Below are positions 26,348-35,450 of a DNA stretch of 64,000 nt, in pieces. Positions within the stretch are counted from its first letter, which is position 1. Each line of letters opens with the position of its first letter. Below the pieces are notes generated by a model that was given only the letters and a program-made list of their open reading frames with translations, was not told the origin of the DNA and made no database searches. Source of the stretch: Bacteroidales bacterium (GTDB lineage Bacteria > Bacteroidota > Bacteroidia > Bacteroidales > UBA12077); assembly GCA_016342685.1 (NCBI GenBank), contig JAEINU010000001.1, forward strand, positions 310,001 through 374,000. The letters run 5' to 3'. Both the position numbers and the translations under genes were made by a program.

Positions 26348-27175
26348 ATGAAAACACTTTCATTTATTTTTATTTTTTTGATTTTTATATTTTCAGCTTG
26401 TGGTCAAAGCAACGATACAGAACTAATTAAGCCCGATGGAAAAACAATTTCACAAAGAATTAATACGCCTAAAGGTTTTAATAGAATTGATGTCGAAGCT
26501 GATAGTTATGGATACTATTTAAGAAACTTAGCCTTAAAAGCGGATGGATCAAAAGTTAAATTTTATAATGGAATTATTAAACCAAATTTTTGGGTATACA
26601 CAGCTGTTGTTGATATGGAAATTGGAGAGCGAAATTTACAACAATGCGCCGATGCAGCAATGAGATTAAGAGCTGAATATTTATATAAGAATAACAAATT
26701 TGATCAGATACACTTTAATTTTACTAATGGATTTAGAGTAGATTATTCGGAATGGATGAAGGGGAAGCGAATTGTTGTTGTTGGAAATAAATCCTACTGG
26801 AAAGAACAAACTACTTCATCCAATACATATTCTAGCTTTCGAAAATATATGGATATAATATTTGCATACGCAGGAACTTTATCTTTGGCTAAAGAAATGA
26901 GTCCGGTTAATATCCAAGATATTCAAATAGGAGATGTTTTTATTCAGGGTGGTAGTCCTGGTCATGCAGTTATTGTTGTCGATTTGGCAGCAGATACAAA
27001 GGGGAATAAAATATTTTTGCTGGCACAAAGTTATATGCCAGCTCAGGATATTCATATCTTAAATAATCCAAACAATAAAAAAATAAGTCCTTGGTATAGT
27101 GCGAATTTCGAAGGTGAATTAGTTACTCCGGAATGGACTTTCAAAAAAACAGATCTAAAACGATTTGTTGATTAA
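26348..27175 (+). CDS. DUF4846 lipoprotein
   Basis: The product is 275 residues from the ATG at 26348. This start gives a compact signal peptide MKTLSFIFIFLIFIFSAC with a lipobox (FSAC), whereas the in-frame ATG at 26321 would place nine extra residues before it. The mature part has DUF4846 blocks: YYLRNLALKADGSKVKFYNG, DMEIGERNLQQCADAAMRLRAEYLY, FGTL-like AGTLSLAKEM, GDVFIQGGSPGHAVIVVD, and FLLAQSYMPAQDIHIL. The GSPGHAVIV segment resembles NlpC/P60-like folds but no catalytic set is proven. It is surface or periplasmic, with function unknown. Confidence 0.87.
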   Translation: MKTLSFIFIFLIFIFSACGQSNDTELIKPDGKTISQRINTPKGFNRIDVEADSYGYYLRNLALKADGSKVKFYNGIIKPNFWVYTAVVDMEIGERNLQQCADAAMRLRAEYLYKNNKFDQIHFNFTNGFRVDYSEWMKGKRIVVVGNKSYWKEQTTSSNTYSSFRKYMDIIFAYAGTLSLAKEMSPVNIQDIQIGDVFIQGGSPGHAVIVVDLAADTKGNKIFLLAQSYMPAQDIHILNNPNNKKISPWYSANFEGELVTPEWTFKKTDLKRFVD

Positions 27176-27181
27176 TTAATT

Positions 27182-28825
27182 CTATGATTTTTTAGATCGT
27201 TCTAATTCACGAAGGTTATCCATTCTTTTTTTCTGAAGGAAACTATTAATATCACCAAGGTGTTCTTTCACTTTCTTATTTCCAAACTCATACACTTTTT
27301 CAACAAGGCCATCTAGAAAATCACGGTCATGCGAAACCAAAATAAGAGTTCCGTCAAAATCTTGTAAAGCTCTTTTAAGGATGTCTTTTGTTTTCATATC
27401 TAAGTGATTTGTAGGTTCATCCAGAATAAGTAGATTAACAGGCTCAAGTAATAATTTGATCATCGCAAGTCTTGTTTTTTCGCCACCCGAAAGAACTTTA
27501 ACTTTCTTGGTAATACTATCGCCACTAAACATAAAGGCGCCAAGCAAATCTTTAATTTTTGTTCTTACATCACCTCTTGCAACATCATCAATGGTTTGAA
27601 AAACGGTAAGCTGTTCTTCAAGTAGTGAAGCCTCGTTTTGTGCAAAATATCCAATTAATGTATTGTGACCTAAAGTAAGATTTCCATTGTAATCAATCTC
27701 ATTCATAATGGCTTTAACCAAGGTCGATTTACCTTCACCATTTTTCCCAACGAAGGCAACTCTTTCGCCACGTTCAATAGTTAAATTCGCATTGGCAAAA
27801 ACGGTATGGTCTCCATATGTCTTAGACATATCTTCAATAACCACAGGATAGCTACCCGATTTTGGTGATGGTGGAAATTTTAATCTGAGCGATGAGTTAT
27901 CTTCGTCATCAACTTCTACGATTTCTAGTTTTTCTAACATTTTAACACGCGATTGTACGGATAGAGTTTTGGAATACGTGCCTTTAAAACGATCAATAAA
28001 CACTTGTGTATCTGCAATCATCTTCTTTTGTTCATCGAAAGCTTTTTGCTGATGCACACGTCTATCTTTTCTAAGTTCTAAATAATTTGAGTAATTGGCT
28101 TTGTAATCATATATTCTCCCCATCGTTACTTCAATGGTTCGCGAAGTAATTTTATCTACAAATGCTCTATCGTGAGAAATTACAATTACAGCTTTTGCAC
28201 TGTTAATGAGGAAATCTTCAAGCCATTGAATTGATTCGATATCAAGATGATTCGTAGGTTCGTCAAGTAAAATTAAATCGGGTTTTTGCAATAGAATCTT
28301 GGCTAGCTCAATTCGCATTCGCCATCCGCCACTAAATTCGCTTGTTGGTCGATGAAAATCTTGGCGTACAAAACCTAAACCGATCAGGATTTTTTCAACT
28401 TCAGCGTCGAAATTTATCTCTTCTATACTATAAAATTTTTCACTTAGAGTTGATACTTTTTCAATTAATTCAAAATAACTTGCTGATTCATAATCGGTAC
28501 GAGCTGCTAATTCATCATTCATTTCCTGAATTTGGCGTTCCATTTCATAAATCTGAGCAAAAGCTTGTGCTGTTTCTTCAAAAACGGTTCTATTATCTTC
28601 GGTCATTAAGTGTTGCGGTAGATATGCAATAACAGCATCTTTAGGTGCAGATACGCGTCCTTTTGTTGCTGTTTGAACATTTGCTATTATTTTAAGTATG
28701 GTTGATTTTCCTGCTCCATTCTTACCCATTAAAGCGATTCTATCTTTTTCGTTTATTACAAAAGATATATCCTTAAAAAGGGTAGTTCCACTAAACTCAA
28801 CTGTTAATCCATCAACTGATATCAT
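27182..28825 (-). CDS. ABC-F family ATPase
   Basis: This soluble 547-residue protein has two ATPase domains and no membrane part. Domain 1 has Walker A GKNGAGKST (about 34-42), signature SGGWRMR and Walker B LILLDEPTNHLD. Domain 2 has GKNGEGKST, LSGGEKTR and LLILDEPTNHLD. A charged linker (about 240-310) joins them. This is the ribosome-associated ABC-F (Uup/YbiT/YheS-like) type, acting in translation rather than transport; resistance members exist, but nothing here shows that role. Promoter box TATCTTTG lies at 28847-28854. Confidence 0.95.
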   Translation of the reverse strand: MISVDGLTVEFSGTTLFKDISFVINEKDRIALMGKNGAGKSTILKIIANVQTATKGRVSAPKDAVIAYLPQHLMTEDNRTVFEETAQAFAQIYEMERQIQEMNDELAARTDYESASYFELIEKVSTLSEKFYSIEEINFDAEVEKILIGLGFVRQDFHRPTSEFSGGWRMRIELAKILLQKPDLILLDEPTNHLDIESIQWLEDFLINSAKAVIVISHDRAFVDKITSRTIEVTMGRIYDYKANYSNYLELRKDRRVHQQKAFDEQKKMIADTQVFIDRFKGTYSKTLSVQSRVKMLEKLEIVEVDDEDNSSLRLKFPPSPKSGSYPVVIEDMSKTYGDHTVFANANLTIERGERVAFVGKNGEGKSTLVKAIMNEIDYNGNLTLGHNTLIGYFAQNEASLLEEQLTVFQTIDDVARGDVRTKIKDLLGAFMFSGDSITKKVKVLSGGEKTRLAMIKLLLEPVNLLILDEPTNHLDMKTKDILKRALQDFDGTLILVSHDRDFLDGLVEKVYEFGNKKVKEHLGDINSFLQKKRMDNLRELERSKKS

Positions 28826-28846
28826 TCTTTAATTTTTTATGAAGCG

Positions 28847-28854
28847 CAAAGATA
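28847..28854 (-). promoter_or_regulatory. -7 promoter box of the ABC-F gene
   Basis: On the minus strand TATCTTTG matches TAnnTTTG exactly, 22 bases before the start codon. No convincing -33 TTG is seen. Confidence 0.5.
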
Positions 28855-28872
28855 GTATTTTAAGACATAAAA

Positions 28873-28896
28873 AAATCCTGTCTAAAGACAGGATTT
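28873..28896 (-). terminator. terminator of the tricorn-like protease gene
   Basis: AAATCCTGTC / GACAGGATTT, a perfect 10-bp stem with a TAAA loop. On the minus strand it is followed by a T-run. Confidence 0.85.
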
Positions 28897-28924
28897 AATA
28901 CTGAAATATTTATTTGATAAATTC

Positions 28925-31900
28925 TTATTGTAGTTCTTTCAATATTTCTTGAATAGCTTTTTCTAGTTGTGGATCGTTATTATTTAGTCTGTCCATAAAT
29001 GTATTCTTCACATAAATATCTGGAGCAACTCCAGTCATTTCTAAATCGTTGCCATCTAAAGTGTAACATCCCCAAGCAGGCAGTCTTGTATAAGAACCAT
29101 CAACCAAACTGCGAGCCGATGTAAAAATTATCCAACGATAAGTTTCTGTTCCAATAATTTTACCAAGTTTTAATTGCTTAAATCCTTCAGCTGTCATCTC
29201 AGCATCGCTTAAAGAGTGTTCGTTAATTAATAAAACAATTGGTTTTGCAGCTGGAGCAAAATTGGGTTGAGGAGCAAGTTTTCCATTGCGATATTTCCAA
29301 TTTAAATATGGTGTTTGCGAAAGGAATTGAAGTACATCATCGTGAACATTTCCACCTCGATTATATCTTAAATCTAAAATCAAAGCATCTTTATGAACGG
29401 CTTCAGTTGTCATATCAATCAAAAAATCGTTTAAACTTCCTTGTCCCATATTTTTCATGTAAACATATGCAATTCTATTTTGCGAAGCTTTATCAACGAT
29501 CTTTTGCTTATTTGCAATCCATTCATCATACATTAAGTCATTTAAAGTAGTTGATCTTACAGGATGAATTTTAACATCAAATTGTGAGTTGTTGCGTTTA
29601 AATGTTAATTCTATTTCATCTAGTTTTTCTGTTTCGAGGAAATATAAATTCCTGTTCTTTGTTTGATCAACAGTTAAATTATTTACTGCAATTAGCTCAT
29701 CACCTGGATGAATAGGATTGTCTAAAACATCAACTGGAGAATTATGAATAAAACGTTTTACTTTATAAGGATTTTGATCGTTGAAAACAATTCCAGTCGC
29801 TTGACTTTTTTGATTGTAGAATGTTTTTTGTTCGTCACCACTTGTTCTAAAATCGAGATGAGAACCATTCAATTCTCCAAGCATATCAATTTGTAGGGTT
29901 CTTAAATTTTTACGATTTCGAATGTATGGAACGAATTGTTCGTAATATGTTTTGGTTGCTTTCCAATCAATACCGTGATAATTTATATCATAGAAATTCT
30001 CTGCTAATGCTGCCCAATTTTCGTAGAACATTTGAACAAATTCATCATTAAAATTTTTGCTATAAGTATGTTCAATCTTAATTTTATCTAATTTATTACC
30101 GGATGTATTAATTGAATAAATATCTCCTTTAATCAAGGCATAATAACTATCTTTTGACTTCGTTATCATATCGAAAGACTTATCGAAGATCTTTTTTGTT
30201 TTGATTTTCTCAAATGGCTTTATTTCTGATTTATTGAATGTTGATTTGCCATCATCAGTGTAAATATTAAAGAATACCAATTGATTTTCTTTATCCTGAA
30301 ATATTTTTGGCGAAGAGTGTTCACCTGCATTTTTAATTATCGATTCCCATCTTTCAGAAATTTTATCTAATTCAAATTTTATATCAATCGTCGAGTCCTT
30401 CTTATTTTCTTTTAAGAATAGATTTTCGTATTTGTCAGATTTAAATTCTTTTGTAAATCGGTATAAAGGTATTCGATAAATTTTATCAACGCCTTTACCA
30501 CGCGGGTATCCCGGAAAATATCTTTCGGCACTTATATATAAATATTTTCCATCTGGAGACCAAATTGGATCATACTCAGGAACACCGGTATTCGTAATAT
30601 TAATGGTTTTCATTAGTTTAAAGTCATAAACAAAAACATCGGGCTCGAAATTTCGGAACGCTGTGTAAACAAGGAAATTTCCATCGGGTGAAAACATTGG
30701 TTGTGAACCCCGGAACCAAAATTCATCTTCAATGATTTTACTTATTTTAAACGATTCTAAATCGATAGTATTTATATTAATTGATCCGCTTATATAAACT
30801 GCTCTGTCTCGTTTTGGCGATAGTTCAATACTTCGTTCGGTTTTATTTTCAAATGTTAATTGTTTTTCAACGGAGTTTTTTTCTGCAGAAATCTTAAATA
30901 AATTTGTCCATCCATTATTTGTTCGAGTATAAAGAAGTGACTTATTATCGGCAAACCATTTAATTTCTAATACACGTTCTTTGTTATCAGTATTTATTTC
31001 CTGTATGAACTTACCTTTAGTATCTGAAACAAATAATCTACCTCGTGAAACAAAAGCTATTTTTTTATTATCGGGCGACACATCGAAATTAGAAATCTTA
31101 CCTTGTGTTTTATATGATTTATTTATTGCGAGTGTTTCATTTTTAAATATTTTTATTTCAGGTTTTGTATATTCTTGCGATTCAGTATCATATATAAAGA
31201 TTTGATAATCCTTTGTAAAGACAACTTTATTCCCATTAGCACTTACTTGAGGGCGACCAATAGCCGTTTCGAAATTTGTGAGTTGTTTTTTTGCTCCATC
31301 ATTCAGTATATATAAGTTATATACTGTATTTGCTTCGTCGGATGCAATGTATAAGTTTCCATCTCGGTCGACCGTTGGCCATAGATCTTTTCCTTCGTAA
31401 TCTGTAAGTTCTTTATACTCTTTTGTGCTTGTATTATAATATTTGATGTTTGGATTATGATCGCCTTTGTATCTTTTACGATGAGGAAAAATGAAACTTT
31501 CCCACGATTCTGTAAAATAGTATCCTGCTGCGTTCGGATTTTCTACTATATGATGAACGTTGTTAAAATAATTATCTCCGAAAAGTCGGGTAGGTGTGCC
31601 CCCAAGTTTACTTATTTTGTATGAACTAATAATACTGTATCTATTCGAAGTAAAATTTATAGTTTGCGAATCCCACGACCAGCTATCAACATAATCGTTT
31701 GCATCATGAAATGTAAGTTGGCGTATTTCACCACCATCAATAGGCATAATGTAAACATCGGCATTGCCATTTTGATTTGATGAAAAAGCAATCCATTTGC
31801 CATCTGGTGAATAATGTGGGTTTGATTCTTCACCATCCATGGCAGTTAAACGTTGTGCTGTTCCTCCTATAGAACTTACCTGCCACAAATCATTTTCATA

Positions 31901-32032
31901 AATGAAAATGATTGTTTGTCCATCGGGAGAGGGGGTTGGTTCTGTTAAAAAGTAGTTTAAATTATTTTGAGAATAAGAATTTAAACAAAGAATACTAATT
32001 AAGATTATGAGTGTTAGTTTTAGTTTTACCAT
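28925..32032 (-). CDS. tricorn-like S41 peptidase with beta-propeller
   Basis: This is a 1,035-residue exported protein (signal peptide about 1-21, ending SYSQ). PD40/WD40-like propeller blades fill about residues 25-520, with repeats such as PSPDGQTIIFIYENDLW, YSPDGKWIAFSSNQNG and WSPDGKYLYISAERY. A tricorn C1-like helical segment, a PDZ domain (about 755-840, NPIHPGDELIAVNNLTVD) and an S41 serine peptidase domain (about 845-1030) follow. The S41 domain has DALILDLRYNRGGNVHDD and NEHSLSDAEMTAEGF, which should hold the catalytic Ser. Such enzymes trim peptides, here probably in the periplasm. It is a single-gene unit. Confidence 0.93.
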   Translation of the reverse strand: MVKLKLTLIILISILCLNSYSQNNLNYFLTEPTPSPDGQTIIFIYENDLWQVSSIGGTAQRLTAMDGEESNPHYSPDGKWIAFSSNQNGNADVYIMPIDGGEIRQLTFHDANDYVDSWSWDSQTINFTSNRYSIISSYKISKLGGTPTRLFGDNYFNNVHHIVENPNAAGYYFTESWESFIFPHRKRYKGDHNPNIKYYNTSTKEYKELTDYEGKDLWPTVDRDGNLYIASDEANTVYNLYILNDGAKKQLTNFETAIGRPQVSANGNKVVFTKDYQIFIYDTESQEYTKPEIKIFKNETLAINKSYKTQGKISNFDVSPDNKKIAFVSRGRLFVSDTKGKFIQEINTDNKERVLEIKWFADNKSLLYTRTNNGWTNLFKISAEKNSVEKQLTFENKTERSIELSPKRDRAVYISGSININTIDLESFKISKIIEDEFWFRGSQPMFSPDGNFLVYTAFRNFEPDVFVYDFKLMKTINITNTGVPEYDPIWSPDGKYLYISAERYFPGYPRGKGVDKIYRIPLYRFTKEFKSDKYENLFLKENKKDSTIDIKFELDKISERWESIIKNAGEHSSPKIFQDKENQLVFFNIYTDDGKSTFNKSEIKPFEKIKTKKIFDKSFDMITKSKDSYYALIKGDIYSINTSGNKLDKIKIEHTYSKNFNDEFVQMFYENWAALAENFYDINYHGIDWKATKTYYEQFVPYIRNRKNLRTLQIDMLGELNGSHLDFRTSGDEQKTFYNQKSQATGIVFNDQNPYKVKRFIHNSPVDVLDNPIHPGDELIAVNNLTVDQTKNRNLYFLETEKLDEIELTFKRNNSQFDVKIHPVRSTTLNDLMYDEWIANKQKIVDKASQNRIAYVYMKNMGQGSLNDFLIDMTTEAVHKDALILDLRYNRGGNVHDDVLQFLSQTPYLNWKYRNGKLAPQPNFAPAAKPIVLLINEHSLSDAEMTAEGFKQLKLGKIIGTETYRWIIFTSARSLVDGSYTRLPAWGCYTLDGNDLEMTGVAPDIYVKNTFMDRLNNNDPQLEKAIQEILKELQ

Positions 32033-32138
32033 TGTGGTTAGAGTTTTATTTAAGAAATATACTAAGTTACTATTTCTTTACTTTGATGTCAAAATATCTA
32101 TTAGGGTTTAAAATTGATGAATATGGATATCAAAAGAA

Positions 32139-32164
32139 AAGTCCGAAATGTGAGTTTCGGACTT
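32139..32164 (-). terminator. terminator of the lone tolC gene
   Basis: AAGTCCGAAA / TTTCGGACTT stem of 10 bp with a 6-base loop. On the minus strand it is followed by TTCTTTTG. Confidence 0.7.
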
Positions 32165-32267
32165 GAGAAAAGCAAACTTTGAAAAAAATCAACCTGTAAT
32201 CCTAAGCTATAAATAAGTTGTTGAATAATTAATTAACCCCTAAAAATTTACCATGAAAAATTACTAT

Positions 32268-33695
32268 TTATAGTGTTATTTGCTTTCCTGTATAAAATTC
32301 TAATATTTTAGTTTTAAATATGAATTCATATTTTGCTTGAGATAAATCTGATTTCGTTTTGTTTAAATTGTTTTTTGCTGTTTTATATTCTAAAATATCA
32401 ACTAGCCCAACCTGATATTTTTGTTCAGTATATCGAAATGCTTCTGTGTTAGATTTTACAGCTTCTAAATTTGCATTGTATCTATCTAATGCTGCAATAG
32501 CTTGTGCTCTTGCCTGTTGAATGCCTTTATATAGATTTTGTTTTGTTAAATCAAGATTTAATTTGGAATCTGATAAGTTTATTTTTGCTTGACTAATTGA
32601 ATTTCCTGTTCTCCAATTATTAAAGATTGGAACTCTCAGTGCAATGTATAAATACTGATTTGCATTATCCGAAATTTGATCTATATATGGATAATCATTT
32701 GCGTAAGTGTTATAATTGGATGTATTATAAATATTTTCTCCACTTTCGGTTACACCAGTGGGTGTGGTCGATAAAGAAGATTCCATTCCAGTTACCAAAT
32801 TAGTTAACTCACTATATCTAGACCCATACTGATAGCCCATTGAAATTGATGGACTTATAGCTCCTTTTGATATTGCAAGACTCTTCTTTGAGCTTTTTAA
32901 AAGTAATTCTGCGCTTTTTATTTCAGGAAGGAAATTTAAGGCTTCTGTAAATATATTATTAACATCCGATAAATCATTTGATGCAGTAATGTCTTGTAAT
33001 TCAGGAAAAGCTATTTGAAAATTTTCGGGTTCTTCTAAATTTAAAAGTTGAGATAGATCTAAATACGCAATTTTTAAGTAGTTCTCAGCATCGGTAAGTG
33101 CAGCCTTTTCCAATGCAGCTTGTGCTTCTATTTGTAATAAATCACCTTTTGCCGAATTTCCTATTTCAACTAGTTTTTTTGTTTTGTCAATTTGATCGTT
33201 AGTAATATCAAGTTGATGTTCTGCAATATCTTTTAATTCTTTGTTTAATAAAATTTGCAAATAGGCAGTTGAAACATTAATTGTAATATCGTTTTTTGCT
33301 TTTTCAACATTTTCCAGTTGAGCTAAGAAATCTAATTTAGATTTCTTGATATTATTAAAAGTCTGTAAGCCATTAAATAAAGTAACTTCGGAAGAAACAG
33401 ATAAATTTCCACCTTGGAATTTCTCGTTAACATATGCATATGTTTCGTAATTAATAGTTTTACCTGTGTTATAATTGTGACTTCCACTTGCATTTATGGT
33501 AGGTAATATTTCCATTTTAGACTGAAAATAATTTCTTTGAGCCGATTCTGCATTTAATGCTTGTCTTTTAACAGAGATATTATTTTCAATTGCATAATTA
33601 ATACATTCTTCTAATGTCCATGCTTTTTGACCATATGACAAATTTGTAATGCTCAAAATTGCGATGGAAATAATTAATGTTTTGAATGTTTTCAT
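32268..33695 (-). CDS. TolC family outer-membrane protein
   Basis: This 475-residue outer-membrane efflux protein has a signal peptide (about 1-22, ending SYGQ) and two OEP repeats: AWTLEECINYAIENNISVKRQALN at the start, and coiled helices such as DITNDQIDKTKKLVEIGNSAKGDLLQIEAQ and RYTEQKYQVGLVDILEYKTAKNNL near the end. The pattern 'Y-x-x-G-x-x-x-x-x-x-Y-x-x-A' at the C-terminus is typical. No inner-membrane pump or adaptor gene lies beside it, so it must serve a transporter encoded elsewhere. Paired repeats upstream suggest regulated expression. Confidence 0.92.
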   Translation of the reverse strand: MKTFKTLIISIAILSITNLSYGQKAWTLEECINYAIENNISVKRQALNAESAQRNYFQSKMEILPTINASGSHNYNTGKTINYETYAYVNEKFQGGNLSVSSEVTLFNGLQTFNNIKKSKLDFLAQLENVEKAKNDITINVSTAYLQILLNKELKDIAEHQLDITNDQIDKTKKLVEIGNSAKGDLLQIEAQAALEKAALTDAENYLKIAYLDLSQLLNLEEPENFQIAFPELQDITASNDLSDVNNIFTEALNFLPEIKSAELLLKSSKKSLAISKGAISPSISMGYQYGSRYSELTNLVTGMESSLSTTPTGVTESGENIYNTSNYNTYANDYPYIDQISDNANQYLYIALRVPIFNNWRTGNSISQAKINLSDSKLNLDLTKQNLYKGIQQARAQAIAALDRYNANLEAVKSNTEAFRYTEQKYQVGLVDILEYKTAKNNLNKTKSDLSQAKYEFIFKTKILEFYTGKQITL

Positions 33696-33799
33696 TTTAT
33701 AGTTTATTATATATTCAACTTAAATTCATTTTTTATATTTTCATATATTGTGCCAAAAGGTGTAATGATCGATATGTTAATTACTTGTGTATTGTTATG

Positions 33800-33858
33800 C
33801 CTTGTTAAATGTCTCAAAAGTGAACGATAATGTAACAAGGTGTGTTCGATAATGAACA
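33800..33858. promoter_or_regulatory. paired direct repeats and inverted repeats upstream of tolC
   Basis: The gap 33696-34011 has no gene. It holds two copies of GTGnnCGATAATG at 33820-33832 and 33842-33854, exactly 22 bp apart (11 of 13 bases identical). On the tolC strand they read CATTATCGTTCAC and CATTATCGAACAC. A perfect 8-bp inverted repeat CCTTGTTA / TAACAAGG (33800-33807, 33833-33840) surrounds the first copy, and TGTTC-N6-GAACA (33843-33858) covers the second. The two-turn spacing is the form bound by LytTR-domain regulators. Confidence 0.5.
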
Positions 33859-34011
33859 TTAATAATCGTTTGTTTAATTTTTAAAATCTTAACGTTAATT
33901 TATAAAAATACAACGATTATTTCTAAAATCAATACGATAAAAAAGTCGCAATAAATTCTTGTTGTTTTTAATCTACTTTAGCTTCGAATATTTAAAAGGG
34001 GAATCTTTTAT

Positions 34012-34140
34012 ATGAAAGCAATTTATTATTCGATAAAAGAAAAAGTTATTGAAACACATAATATCGATTTTGGGGTAATTTTATTATTTACAATTGTTAC
34101 AATATCTTTTATCTTTTCATTCATTAATTTTTATTACTAA
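34012..34140 (+). CDS. small single-span membrane protein, 42 aa
   Basis: The short frame starts at ATG 34012 behind AAAAGGGGAAT and encodes 42 residues: a charged N-terminus (SIKEKVIETH) and one hydrophobic span (FGVILLFTIVTISFIFSFINF). A -7-like TACTTTAG lies about 40 bases before the start. It is 15 bases upstream of the next gene, suggesting an operon with the 94-residue protein and the degenerate protease. No homologue is known to me. It could be a real microprotein or a chance frame; the ribosome site and position favour the former. Confidence 0.5.
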   Translation: MKAIYYSIKEKVIETHNIDFGVILLFTIVTISFIFSFINFYY

Positions 34141-34155
34141 TTTATAGAGTTAAAC

Positions 34156-34440
34156 ATGAAATTGATAAATGTCAATTTAAAAATTAAAGGTGTAAACGAA
34201 AGTTTAAATTTAACTTTATATAAAAAGATTTATTCTACTCCGGAAGGAATAGTTAATCATTGGTCTACGGATTTGGATAGTGAGTTTAGAATAGAAGTAA
34301 TTATTGATGAAAAAGATTCTGGTATTAATCCAGCAAAAATATCAAAAGATATGAGAATCTTAACAACAGAGAAGGAAATTGCAGACCAAATGTCATCTAT
34401 ATTTTTTAAGACAAAAATACAGTATTTACAAAACGCATAA
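34156..34440 (+). CDS. hypothetical protein, 94 aa
   Basis: I do not recognise this family. The product is soluble, begins with a strand MKLINVNLKIKGVNESLNLT, and contains YSTPEGIVNHWSTDLDSEFRIE and a helical C-terminus (KEIADQMSSIFFKTKIQYLQ). There is no signal peptide, Cys pair or nucleotide motif. It is 15 bases after the small membrane protein gene and 30 bases before the protease-like gene, so the three probably form one transcript. Confidence 0.7.
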   Translation: MKLINVNLKIKGVNESLNLTLYKKIYSTPEGIVNHWSTDLDSEFRIEVIIDEKDSGINPAKISKDMRILTTEKEIADQMSSIFFKTKIQYLQNA

Positions 34441-34470
34441 CACGAATTTATAACCTTAAAATTGAATGCT

Positions 34471-35310
34471 ATGTATCGAACCGTTTGGAAAAATTGTCAA
34501 AGTTCTGTTTGTCAGATAAATTTTTATAGTACCGCAGGTATTAAATTCATATCTATGACAGGATTTAAAGCAAATGAGAATTTTTTGGTAACTGATGAGT
34601 ATTTCTTTAAATCTTTTAAGAAAGCTTCTGAGGTAGAAATAAGTTTTTACAATTCTGATGCTAATACAGTTAATGCAAGTAAAAGAATTTCAGTTGGGGA
34701 ATTAAATAGTAGAATAATAAGAGATGTTGATAGCAAAACTGCTTCTTTTGCAGCCATAAATATTGATTTCGAGGAATTTAAAAATATACCTTCATTAAAA
34801 ATAAGTACAGAAAAGAGTATTGAAATAGGACAACCAATAGCTACTTTAGGATTTCAACTTGATAAGTCAAACCTTTGCGTGAAATCAGGAATTGTTTCTT
34901 CTTCATTTGAAAGCGAGAATGGTTTAAAATATGTACAGGTTGATTCTAGTATAAAGCAAGGTAATTCAGGTAGCCCACTAATTAACGCAGAAACATGCGA
35001 AGTGGTTGGAATAATTGGACACAAGTTGGCAACAATTACTCAATCGCATAAAAGAATGAAACAGATAATAAATAATAATTTGGCAATACTTAAAAAATCG
35101 CAGGGTATATTCAATGTTGAAGAAATCGACCCAATACAAGTATTAATTGCCAATCAAAATCAAATAAAACATATAACAAACGAAATATATAAGACTGCTA
35201 CCATGAGTATTGGTTACGCCTTAGATATTTCATATGTTCATGATCTTTTCGAAGAGTTCATTGATGCTGAAGTTTCGCAAACTTCATTGAAATTTCAGAT
35301 CGATGCATAG
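34471..35310 (+). CDS. trypsin-fold (HtrA-like) protein, probably catalytically inactive
   Basis: The 279-residue protein (ATG 34471 preferred over a TTG nine bases upstream) has no signal peptide. Residues about 10-185 read as an S1/HtrA-type fold: GFKANENFLVTDEYFF where active enzymes have GxxI-LTNxHV, TASFAAIN where they have TDLALLK, IGQPIATLGFQL, VKSGIVSS, and the serine loop QGNSGSPL (S166). The serine is kept, but the His position is Y44 and the Asp position is S92. That points to a pseudo-protease, perhaps a peptide-binding or scaffold protein in the cytoplasm. The helical C-terminal 90 residues are unassigned. A terminator follows. Confidence 0.72.
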   Translation: MYRTVWKNCQSSVCQINFYSTAGIKFISMTGFKANENFLVTDEYFFKSFKKASEVEISFYNSDANTVNASKRISVGELNSRIIRDVDSKTASFAAINIDFEEFKNIPSLKISTEKSIEIGQPIATLGFQLDKSNLCVKSGIVSSSFESENGLKYVQVDSSIKQGNSGSPLINAETCEVVGIIGHKLATITQSHKRMKQIINNNLAILKKSQGIFNVEEIDPIQVLIANQNQIKHITNEIYKTATMSIGYALDISYVHDLFEEFIDAEVSQTSLKFQIDA

Positions 35311-35336
35311 TTCCTTAATGTAAGATGGTTTAGGTT

Positions 35337-35368
35337 AAAAGGGCTGTTCTGTAAAGAGCAGCTCTTTT
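35337..35368 (+). terminator. terminator after the protease-like gene
   Basis: AAAAGGGCTGTTCT / AGAGCAGCTCTTTT, a 14-bp stem with two G-T pairs and a GTAA loop, followed by T. Confidence 0.8.
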
Positions 35369-35450
35369 TTTATGAAAATAAAATAATAGAAACATTTTAT
35401 CTTGTTTTTTGTTAATAAGGTTACATTTTAAATTTTTTAAAAATAGGGTT

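Noticed and set aside
29239-29550. Open frame of 103 codons opposite the tricorn-like protease
   Set aside because: The composition is that of a shadow frame; the minus-strand gene has clear domains across this stretch.
32139-32164. Hairpin considered as part of a riboswitch or small RNA
   Set aside because: It sits just past the 3' end of the minus-strand tolC gene and is followed by T-rich sequence on that strand, so a simple terminator explains it.
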